Shown here: positions 8,382-14,277 of the stretch, one piece after another
How positions within the stretch are numbered: position 1 is the first letter of the stretch
How the letters are laid out: the number at the start of each line of letters is the position of its first letter
Origin: Cacconaster sp045114175
GTDB lineage: Bacteria; Bacteroidota; Bacteroidia; Bacteroidales; UBA932
Reading direction: 5' to 3'
Assembly (NCBI GenBank): GCA_045114175.1
Contig: JBGUJZ010000042.1
Location: 1 to 29,629 of the forward strand
Length of the DNA: 29,629 nucleotides
Made by a program: the position numbers and the translations under genes
The notes under the pieces: model-generated
What the model was told of the DNA's origin: nothing
The model's database searches: none
The model's input: only the letters and a program-made list of their open reading frames with translations

Positions 8382-9796
8382 CGGGTGGCGGCATTCATCG
8401 CAATGCGCGCCTGGAGCTCCCAGGTGCGGATGCGGTCTTTGTAGAAGTTGTTGGCATTCACGCGGTCGATATCGAGCGCGGCGTCGGAATTTCCCTCCCA
8501 GCGGCGGCAGTTGTAGATAGGCTCGTAGATGCGGCCGATCTGGTATTCGCGACAGATGCGGAGCCCCACGGCGTAGTCTTCGCCGTACTTGGTGGTGGGG
8601 AAGTTGAAGGTGCGCAGCAACGGCGTCCAGAAGCCGCGCGGGGCACCCAACCCATTAATGCGCAGGGCATTGTTGCGGCCGTTTTCCGGGGTCCACTCGC
8701 GGTGGTCGATGATGCCCGGGGGCAGCGGATTCATCTGGAAATCGGTCATTTGGTAGGTGCCAATCACCATGGCACACTGCTGTTCGTAGAAGGCATCTAC
8801 AAACTTCTCCACCGTGTCGGGGCCGGAGTAGAGGTCGTCCGAATCGAGCTGGAGCGCGAAACGGCCGCAGGAAGGATGGTGCAGCGCCACGTTCCAGTTG
8901 CCGCCGATCGCGTGATAGCTCGGATCCTGGGCGATATAGATCAGCTTTTTATCCGTAAGGAAACGTTTAATTACGTCTACCGTTCCGTCTGTGGAGTTGT
9001 CGTCCACCACAATCACGTTGTAGCGGTATTTGGTCTTCTGGTTCAGGGCCGAAGCGATGGCATCGCCGATGGTCCGCACTCGGTTGCGGCAGGGAATCAC
9101 CACGGAGGCGTCGAAGGCGAAGTCGTCGTGTCCAAAATCGACCGGCTTGAATACCGGGGCCAGCCAGCCGCCAATAGCCTTGAGGTGGTCGGTCACCGCC
9201 GCCTCCATCTCGATCTGGACGGCGCGGTTCTTCGGGTCCACATAGTCGAACTGCTTCTCCCCGCTCTTGCGGGTATCGGTCTCCACATCGTAGTAGAGGA
9301 ACTCGTTGATGTGTTCCAGCGCCCCTTTTTGCGAGACTTTCAGCCGCAGGTCATAGAGGCCGGCGTACTGGTAATCGGTGGTCATCCGGGAGACGGCCTC
9401 CTGCAACGCGTCGGTGCGCCAAAGGGTCACCGGACCGAAATCGAAGTCGTCGCGCAACGCGCCCAGCTGGCAGTCGATCACCGGGGCCGGGGTATCCACG
9501 CCGTCGCGGCGGAAAAAGCGGTCCGCATAGACCATGGCCGCACCGGTGGAGTGTTGCACCTCAATCATCCGCTCAATGGCAAACAGGATGAAATCCAGCG
9601 AAGTATACTTGGTAAAGAGCAGCGTGTACGGGGTCTTGCTGCGCTCCGCGATAGCCCGGATGGCCGCGGTGGAGCGGATGGGTTCGTCCAGCAGGAAGAT
9701 ATCGCCTACGGGGGCCTGACGGCGAAGGGCCGCTACGGTATCGGCAGCCTGCGCATCGTCATGGTAGGGCACAAAACAGGTGACGGGCTTTTCCAT
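8378..9796 (-). CDS. Two-domain GT2-family glycosyltransferase
   Basis: This is a 472-residue soluble protein. The C-terminal part (about 230-472) is a standard GT-A glycosyltransferase: SVVIPCRNRVRTIGDAIASA (231-250), VVDDNSTDGT (263-272), and the DSDD metal/nucleotide-sugar site (318-321), followed by GEDYAVGLRI. The N-terminal part (1 to about 200) looks like a second, degenerate GT-A fold with a YAD motif at 90-92 and no clear DxD. The acceptor and sugar cannot be read from the sequence. It starts two bases after the TsaC stop and overlaps the SpoIID start by four bases, which ties it to the peptidoglycan genes. No membrane segment is visible. Confidence 0.85.
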   Translation of the reverse strand: MEKPVTCFVPYHDDAQAADTVAALRRQAPVGDIFLLDEPIRSTAAIRAIAERSKTPYTLLFTKYTSLDFILFAIERMIEVQHSTGAAMVYADRFFRRDGVDTPAPVIDCQLGALRDDFDFGPVTLWRTDALQEAVSRMTTDYQYAGLYDLRLKVSQKGALEHINEFLYYDVETDTRKSGEKQFDYVDPKNRAVQIEMEAAVTDHLKAIGGWLAPVFKPVDFGHDDFAFDASVVIPCRNRVRTIGDAIASALNQKTKYRYNVIVVDDNSTDGTVDVIKRFLTDKKLIYIAQDPSYHAIGGNWNVALHHPSCGRFALQLDSDDLYSGPDTVEKFVDAFYEQQCAMVIGTYQMTDFQMNPLPPGIIDHREWTPENGRNNALRINGLGAPRGFWTPLLRTFNFPTTKYGEDYAVGLRICREYQIGRIYEPIYNCRRWEGNSDAALDIDRVNANNFYKDRIRTWELQARIAMNAATR

Positions 9797-9798
9797 CG

Positions 9799-10389
9799 CT
9801 ATCCGCGGATAATTTTGATTTCACCGTGGAGTCCCACCTGGATAATCTGCGAAGGTTCGCCGGTGGCGCCCTCCTCAATGCAGGGATCGGCCACCCAGTC
9901 GGCCGCTTCAATGATGTCGATGGGAATCTCTTCGTAGCAAACCGGCGTGTGTTCCCCCGAGAAGTTGGCCGAGGTGGAGACCAACGCCTTGCCGAAGCGG
10001 CGGATCAGCTGCACGCAGAAATCGCTTCCGGAGGGGATGCGGATGGCCGCCGTGCCATCTTCCGCCACCACACCGGCAGCCAGGTTCACCGCGCCGGGAT
10101 AGACGATGGTCATGGGGCGGTCGTTCACCTCAATCAGGTTGATGGCCACCTCGGGAATCTCCTTGACGTAGCGACCGATCATATCGGCATCCGCCACGAG
10201 GGTGACGAGCGACTTGCTTTCCGCGCGACGCTTGATTTCAAAGATCTTGGCCACCGCAGCGGGGTTCGTGGCATCGCAACCCAGTCCCCAGACGGTATCG
10301 GTGGGATAGAGAATCACGCCGCCGACCTTCAGGACGGCAATCGCCTCATCGAGGTCGGCCTTGTCAAAAAGTGCGTTTTCGTTTTCCAT
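9799..10389 (-). CDS. tsaC: L-threonylcarbamoyladenylate synthase (TsaC/YrdC/Sua5 family)
   Basis: This 196-residue cytoplasmic enzyme makes threonylcarbamoyl-AMP from threonine, bicarbonate and ATP, the first step of t6A37 formation in tRNAs that read ANN codons. The YrdC fold is complete: PTDTVWGLG (29-37), KRRAESKSL (53-61), the TIVYPG strand (94-99), AIRIPSG (115-121) and STSANFSGE (138-146). It lacks the extra C-terminal Sua5 domain, so it is the short form. Its ATG shares one base with the rhomboid stop codon (TGATG). Confidence 0.94.
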   Translation of the reverse strand: MENENALFDKADLDEAIAVLKVGGVILYPTDTVWGLGCDATNPAAVAKIFEIKRRAESKSLVTLVADADMIGRYVKEIPEVAINLIEVNDRPMTIVYPGAVNLAAGVVAEDGTAAIRIPSGSDFCVQLIRRFGKALVSTSANFSGEHTPVCYEEIPIDIIEAADWVADPCIEEGATGEPSQIIQVGLHGEIKIIRG

Positions 10390-11057
10390 CAGTTATACAT
10401 TTGTCCGTGTTTCTTCCAGTAAAGAATCAGAATCAGGGCGAAGAGCATGCCGCCCAGGTGTGCAAAGTGCGCCACGCCATCCTGCGTGCCCACCACACCG
10501 GTCAGCAGCTCGATAGCCGCGAAAATCAGGATCAACCACTTGGCTTTCAGCGGGAAGAAGGGCACGAAGATCAGCCGCAGCTCCGCATTCGGGAAGAGCA
10601 TGGCAAAGCCCAGCAACACGCCGTAGATGGCGCCCGAAGCACCGATCGTAGGCACGCGCATCAAGCTCTGCGCGAGCGCCATATTGCCCGCGGCAGCGGC
10701 CTGGGTAATCTGCAGGTGCATCACCAGATTATGGCAAAGCGCCGCACCGAGGCCCACTACGAAGTAGAAGATGAGGAACTTCTTGCTTCCCCACTGGTTC
10801 TCCAGCACCGGGCCGAAGATAGCCAGCGTGTACATATTGAAGAAGATATGCCAGAATCCGCCGTGCATGAACATGTGGGTAACCAGCTGCCAGGGGCGGA
10901 AAAGGGGCGATCCAAAGGAAAAGAGGGCGAAAGTCCCGTACATCCTGTCACCGCCAAGCCAGGTGGCAATCATCACCACGATGTTGATGATGATGAGGTT
11001 GCGGACTACGGGCGGGAGATTGGAGAGGAATCGGGGACGGCCTGTATTGAAATTCAT
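10389..11057 (-). CDS. Rhomboid-family intramembrane serine protease
   Basis: This 222-residue protein has six hydrophobic segments. The active-site elements are present: H66 and H70 with N74 in HMFMHGGFWHIFFNM, the nucleophile S141 in GASGAIYG (139-146), and the catalytic histidine H200 in AHLGGML. Rhomboids cut transmembrane substrates within the inner membrane. The substrate here is unknown. The start codon overlaps the mutL stop by four bases (ATGA), and the stop overlaps the tsaC start. Rhomboid genes beside mutL are common in Bacteroidales. Confidence 0.93.
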   Translation of the reverse strand: MNFNTGRPRFLSNLPPVVRNLIIINIVVMIATWLGGDRMYGTFALFSFGSPLFRPWQLVTHMFMHGGFWHIFFNMYTLAIFGPVLENQWGSKKFLIFYFVVGLGAALCHNLVMHLQITQAAAAGNMALAQSLMRVPTIGASGAIYGVLLGFAMLFPNAELRLIFVPFFPLKAKWLILIFAAIELLTGVVGTQDGVAHFAHLGGMLFALILILYWKKHGQMYN

Positions 11058-12820
11058 AACAGTTTATCGAGGTCTTCGAGGGTAAGTAAAACGGATACTT
11101 TGCGGCCATCGGCCGTGCGCTGGCTCTGGCGGCACTGGAACAGCTGCACCAGCAAATCCTGTGCCCCCTGACGGGTGAGCGTGGTGGCGCCTGCGGCAGC
11201 TGCACTACGGGCCATCTTGCCAGCCAGGAAGGTACGGTAATCGTCGGAGAGGGTTTCATCGCGCAGGGCGGCAATCAGTTCGTCGATAGCCTTGGCCACA
11301 CCCTCCGGATCGGTGGGATAGCCCTCCGGCAAGGCATTGACCACCAGGGTTCCGCCGCCCAGCGAGCGGATATCGAATCCCAGATCTGCCAGGGTCTCGG
11401 CCTCCTCTTCCAGAGTCAGCACCTCATCCGGCGTGCGCTGCAGCGACACGGGGAACAGCGTCTGCTGCGTCACCGGCATGCGCTCTGCAATCCGCTCCAG
11501 GTAGCGCTCGTAGAAGATGCGTTCGCGGGCACGGCCAACATGGACTGCCAACAGCCCCTGCTCGGTCTTGGTCACGATATATTTGCCCCTCAGCAGGATA
11601 AACTCGTCTTCCGCAAAGGCCGGTGCATCTTCAAAGAGCTGCGACATGCCGCTGCGGTCATAGGGCTTCGGGGCCTCTGCCTGCAGGAAATCGGGCTGCT
11701 GCGGAGCTTTGAAGGGATCGAACAACGGGTTGAAGTCAATCTTTGGCGGAGCCACATACCCGCCGCGCGAGGTGGTGGACTGCAGCGTGGGAATATCCGG
11801 GGCGCCCTTCATATCGAAGTCGATGGCCGGCATCATGGCGTTGCGGCCCAGCCCTTCGCGCACCACCGCTGCGAGCATTTCAAAAACCATCTGCTCCTCG
11901 GCGAACTTCACCTCGGTTTTGGCCGGATGAATGTTTACGTCCACCTTGTCGGGCTCCGTCTCGAGCCAAAGGAAATAGGTGGGGGTATAGCCCTCCGGAA
12001 TCAGCTTCTCATAAGGCCGGCAGACCGCTTTGTGCAGGTAGGCCGACCGGAAATAACGGCCGTTGATGAAGAGATACTGGTTGCCGGCCGTCTTGCGGGC
12101 CGCTTCCGGGGCGCCCACATAGCCGTGCACGGTGACCACCGAGGTCTCTTCGCCCACCTCCGCCAGTTCGGCCGTCAGTTCGCGGCCGAAGATATCCTGG
12201 ATGCGCTGCTTGTGGCTGCCCACAGCGCGCAGGTTGTAGATATCCTTGCCTCCGGAAATGAGGCGCAGCGCGAGTTCCGGCCGGGTGAGGGCCACGCGCA
12301 GGAATTCCTGGATCACGGCACGCAGTTCGGAATTGTCGCTCTTGAGGAACTTGCGGCGGGCCGGGACGTTATAGAAGAGGTTGCGGACGGCGATATTGGT
12401 GCCCGAGGGGGCCGAAGCAGGGCCTACGGAGACCTGTCGGGAGGCGGCCATGACGACCTCCGTACCCACGGTATCTTCCGGGCGGCGGGTCTTGAGCGTC
12501 ACCTCCGCCACGGCTGCAATAGAAGGGAGTGCCTCGCCGCGGAAACCGAAGGTGGTGATGTGCTCCAGATCGGCCGCTTCGCTGATTTTGGAGGTGGCGT
12601 GGCGCTCGAAGCAGAGCGAGGCCTCTTCCGGGGTCATGCCGCAGCCATCGTCGATCACCTGAATCAGGGTACGGCCGGCATCGGTCACCGATACCGTGAC
12701 GGTTTTGGCGCCGGCATCCACGGCATTCTCCATCAATTCCTTGACGACAGAGGCCGGACGGGCCACCACCTCACCGGCGGCAATCAGGTTCGACAGGTTT
12801 TCGGGAAGGACTTTCAGCAT
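11054..12820 (-). CDS. mutL: DNA mismatch repair protein MutL
   Basis: This 588-residue protein has an intact GHKL ATPase domain: IAAGEVVARPASVVKEL with the general base E28, N32 in MENAVDAG, DDGCGM (57-62), ATSKI (75-79) and FGFRGEALPSIAAV (91-104). FINGRYFRSAYLHKAV and KVDVNIHPAKTEVKF complete the transducer domain. A Pro-rich linker (about 340-400) leads to a C-terminal dimerisation domain. Where endonuclease-type MutL carries DQHAAHER, this protein has AVHVGRARER (425-434), so it probably has no intrinsic nicking activity. It follows the small membrane-protein gene after a 12-base gap. Confidence 0.95.
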   Translation of the reverse strand: MLKVLPENLSNLIAAGEVVARPASVVKELMENAVDAGAKTVTVSVTDAGRTLIQVIDDGCGMTPEEASLCFERHATSKISEAADLEHITTFGFRGEALPSIAAVAEVTLKTRRPEDTVGTEVVMAASRQVSVGPASAPSGTNIAVRNLFYNVPARRKFLKSDNSELRAVIQEFLRVALTRPELALRLISGGKDIYNLRAVGSHKQRIQDIFGRELTAELAEVGEETSVVTVHGYVGAPEAARKTAGNQYLFINGRYFRSAYLHKAVCRPYEKLIPEGYTPTYFLWLETEPDKVDVNIHPAKTEVKFAEEQMVFEMLAAVVREGLGRNAMMPAIDFDMKGAPDIPTLQSTTSRGGYVAPPKIDFNPLFDPFKAPQQPDFLQAEAPKPYDRSGMSQLFEDAPAFAEDEFILLRGKYIVTKTEQGLLAVHVGRARERIFYERYLERIAERMPVTQQTLFPVSLQRTPDEVLTLEEEAETLADLGFDIRSLGGGTLVVNALPEGYPTDPEGVAKAIDELIAALRDETLSDDYRTFLAGKMARSAAAAGATTLTRQGAQDLLVQLFQCRQSQRTADGRKVSVLLTLEDLDKLL

Positions 12821-12832
12821 GGCGGGTGAATT

Positions 12833-13192
12833 CTATCTGATCAGACGGAGAAATCCCTGGCCCAGGAACCAGGCGAGGACAATGATTAGCACCACGGAGA
12901 CCACCGTCAGGATCTTTTTCATACGGGAACGTGTCTTGGCGCGCGGCTCCTCCTGGTTTCTGCGGGCGCGGGCATAGGCACCGTGAATCAGGGAGCCGGG
13001 CACGTAGTGGTCCGGGGTCCCTTCGGCGGCATTTTTCAGCGCAGCTTCAGCCTCGGCCTTTCGCATCCCTTCCGGGGTGCGGCCGTATTTCTTGTAGAGT
13101 TCCTCCAGGCGCTCTTTGCGCTCATCGTAATAGCGCGGCGTGTAGTTGTACTGCCGCGGCTCCGGTGTGCTGAAAAAGGTGATGCGTGCCAT
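12833..13192 (-). CDS. Small C-tail-anchored membrane protein (hypothetical)
   Basis: I do not recognise a functional family. The 119-residue product begins MARITFFSTPEPRQYNYTPR, continues with a charged, probably helical region (about 21-90), and ends with one transmembrane segment (about 94-111) and a short basic tail. The topology suggests a cytoplasmic body with a C-terminal anchor. Similar proteins, with an N-terminal PEPR-x-(Y/F)-NY element, occur next to mutL in other Bacteroidales as I recall. I took the ATG at 13192 because translation from the upstream ATG at 13288 would run across the promoter region. It is the first gene of the minus-strand cluster. Confidence 0.75.
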   Translation of the reverse strand: MARITFFSTPEPRQYNYTPRYYDERKERLEELYKKYGRTPEGMRKAEAEAALKNAAEGTPDHYVPGSLIHGAYARARRNQEEPRAKTRSRMKKILTVVSVVLIIVLAWFLGQGFLRLIR

Positions 13193-13218
13193 ACTTCCGT
13201 CGATTTTTGTACAAAGTA

Positions 13219-13226
13219 CAAAGTTA
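13219..13226 (-). promoter_or_regulatory. Putative -7 box of the mutL-to-AmpG/NamZ cluster
   Basis: The minus strand reads TAACTTTG, matching TAnnTTTG, 27 bases upstream of the first start codon of the cluster. The neighbouring bases contain two tandem TACAAAG heptamers (13210-13223). No clear -33 element is seen. The box lies where the -33 region of the divergent ispF promoter would fall. Confidence 0.45.
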
Positions 13227-13239
13227 CGAATAAATAGCG

Positions 13240-13247
13240 TACATTTG
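13240..13247 (+). promoter_or_regulatory. Putative -7 box of ispF
   Basis: TACATTTG matches the Bacteroidetes -7 consensus and lies 18 bases before the ispF start, leaving a leader of about 10 bases. The surrounding sequence is AT-rich, in contrast to the GC-rich genes on both sides. A -33 TTG at good spacing is not evident. Confidence 0.5.
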
Positions 13248-13265
13248 CAGAAAAGACTTACGGTT

Positions 13266-13745
13266 ATGACAGATTTGCGAATCGGCAACGGATACGATAT
13301 TCACGCACTGGGCGAGGGACTGCCGCTGGTGCTGGGCGGCGTGAAGATTCCCCATACGAAAGGGTGTATCGCGCATTCGGACGGCGACGTCCTGCTTCAT
13401 GCCCTCTGCGACGCCCTGCTGGGCGCCCTGGCCCTGGGCGATATCGGAAAGCACTTTCCGGATACCTCGGAGGAGTTTCGTGGGATTGATAGCCGGCTGC
13501 TGCTGGAGCGGGTGGTCGCGATGGTACACCAGGCCGGTTGGCAGGTGGTAAATGCCGATATGACCCTGTTGGCCCAGAAGCCCAAGATTGCGCCGTACGT
13601 GGCGCAGATGCGCGAGACCATCGCTCCGCTGCTGGGCGTAGATTGCTCCTGCGTTTCCGTCAAGGCTACCACCACGGAGAAGCTCGGGCCCATCGGCCGC
13701 GAGGAGGGCATCTCCGCCTACGCGGTGGTTCTGCTGGGAAGATAG
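13266..13745 (+). CDS. ispF: 2-C-methyl-D-erythritol 2,4-cyclodiphosphate synthase
   Basis: This 159-residue enzyme converts CDP-methylerythritol 2-phosphate to MEcPP in the MEP isoprenoid pathway. It works as a cytoplasmic homotrimer with zinc. Signature residues are in place: RIGNGYDIHAL (D11 and H13 as metal ligands), HSDGDVLLHALCDALLGA (37-54, with H45 the third ligand), GDIGKHFPDT (58-67) and, near the C-terminus, ATTTEKLGPIGREEGI. The length is standard. The start at 13266 fits the family N-terminus and the promoter just upstream. The gene stands alone, divergent from the mutL cluster and followed by a hairpin terminator. Confidence 0.97.
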   Translation: MTDLRIGNGYDIHALGEGLPLVLGGVKIPHTKGCIAHSDGDVLLHALCDALLGALALGDIGKHFPDTSEEFRGIDSRLLLERVVAMVHQAGWQVVNADMTLLAQKPKIAPYVAQMRETIAPLLGVDCSCVSVKATTTEKLGPIGREEGISAYAVVLLGR

Positions 13746-13824
13746 GCCGGGATTTTGCTCGCTTCGCTGCGCGAAGCTCCGCATTCCTGGGCGCTCCCGC
13801 GCGGGGGCAGCCCGAAGATAAGCA

Positions 13825-13853
13825 GGCCCGCCATCAGGCGGGCCGCGCTTTTT
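13825..13853 (+). terminator. Terminator-like hairpin downstream of ispF
   Basis: A perfect 8-bp GC stem, GGCCCGCC/GGCGGGCC with loop ATCA, is followed by GCGC and five T residues. The flanking AAGATAAGC and GCTTTTT can extend the pairing. It lies 80 bases past the ispF stop. The GCGC between stem and T-tract makes it a little non-canonical. Confidence 0.65.
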
Positions 13854-13905
13854 GTGCGACGCGGGTCCGGATGCAAGCCAGCTTGCGCTCCGGGCCCGTG
13901 CCGTA

Positions 13906-13930
13906 CAAAAATAGCCGCAATTCTTGCGGC
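13906..13930 (-). terminator. Terminator-like hairpin downstream of the tRNA pair
   Basis: Read on the minus strand, the stem GCCGCAA/TTGCGGC with loop GAA is followed by TATTTTTG. It begins 10 bases past the 3' end of tRNA-Met and would end the tRNA transcript. Confidence 0.7.
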
Positions 13931-13939
13931 TTATCTTCG

Positions 13940-14013
13940 TAGCGGGGGCCAGGATTGAACTGGCGACCTCATGATTATGAATCATGCGCTCTGACCAACT
14001 GAGCTACCCCGCC
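13940..14013 (-). tRNA. tRNA-Met (CAT)
   Basis: The cloverleaf folds with acceptor GGCGGGG against CCCCGCT (G1-U72 wobble), D-arm TAGCTCAGTTGG, anticodon stem CATGA/TCATG with loop TTCATAA (anticodon CAT, + strand 13977-13979), and T-arm GCCAG-TTCAATC-CTGGC. CCA is not encoded (CGA follows the discriminator A). The lack of initiator features (GC pairs in the anticodon stem, unpaired position 1) favours the elongator. A CAT anticodon could also be Ile2 after lysidine modification, but the body resembles elongator Met. Confidence 0.9.
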
Positions 14014-14023
14014 CTCACTTTTG

Positions 14024-14094
14024 TTGAGGTAGACGGATTCGAACCGACACTAAGAGGACCAGAATCTCTTGTGCTGCCATTACACCATACCTCA
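14024..14094 (-). tRNA. tRNA-Gln (CTG)
   Basis: The acceptor TGAGGTA/TACCTCA is perfect. The D-arm GTGTAATGGCAGCAC is typical of bacterial tRNA-Gln. The anticodon loop is TTCTGGT, giving CTG (+ strand 14060-14062). The T-loop is TTCGAAT. Two imperfections are visible: an A-C opposition at 31-39 and a T-T opposition in the T-stem. CCA is not encoded. It lies 10 bases upstream of tRNA-Met and is probably co-transcribed with it. Confidence 0.88.
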
Positions 14095-14108
14095 GTGTTT
14101 TGGGACTG

Positions 14109-14116
14109 CAAAGGTA
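14109..14116 (-). promoter_or_regulatory. -7 box of the tRNA-Gln/tRNA-Met operon
   Basis: The minus strand reads TACCTTTG, 15 bases before the 5' end of tRNA-Gln, a spacing that gives a leader of only a few bases. The upstream sequence is AT-rich. The 14117-14204 interval beyond it holds nothing else I can identify. Confidence 0.6.
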
Positions 14117-14204
14117 TAAAAAATCTTGATTCTTCTATACTTTTTTGAAAAAAGTTTCAATTGCAGCCAGTGGCGGCTAACTCAATAAAACTCAACAAGA
14201 TAAA

Positions 14205-14240
14205 CAAATCACTATGCCTGAAAACAAGCATAGTGATTTG
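14205..14240 (-). terminator. 13-bp perfect hairpin downstream of the M28 peptidase gene
   Basis: CAAATCACTATGC pairs perfectly with GCATAGTGATTTG across a 10-base loop. On the minus strand it lies 37 bases beyond the peptidase stop and is followed by T-rich sequence (TTTATCTTGTTGAGTTTT). It is the most likely end of the SusCD-peptidase transcript. The stem is AT-rich and there is no uninterrupted T-tract, so another role is possible. Confidence 0.55.
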
Positions 14241-14277
14241 CACTATTTACTGATAGACAGCTACTTATGCGCCACCA

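Larger units (their letters stand above)
13746..13939. repeat. Hairpin-rich spacer bounded by an 11-bp inverted repeat
   Basis: This 194-base gap between ispF and tRNA-Met has no gene but several stem-loops. They are GCTTCGC/GCGAAGC (13761-13777), a GC-rich hairpin at 13789-13813, GGCCCGCC/GGCGGGCC (13825-13844), a long imperfect inverted repeat beginning and ending with T5 and A5 (about 13849-13912), and GCCGCAA/TTGCGGC (13914-13930). CGAAGATAAGC at 13813-13823 is repeated exactly in inverted orientation at 13929-13939 and encloses the last three. The right copy touches the tRNA 3' end. At least two stems look like terminators. The rest is unexplained. Confidence 0.75.

Noticed and set aside
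13746..14094. tRNA-adjacent inverted repeat as an integration site of a mobile element
   Set aside because: No integrase, transposase or duplicated tRNA 3' end is present in the window. The mobile-element idea is kept only as one option for the spacer.
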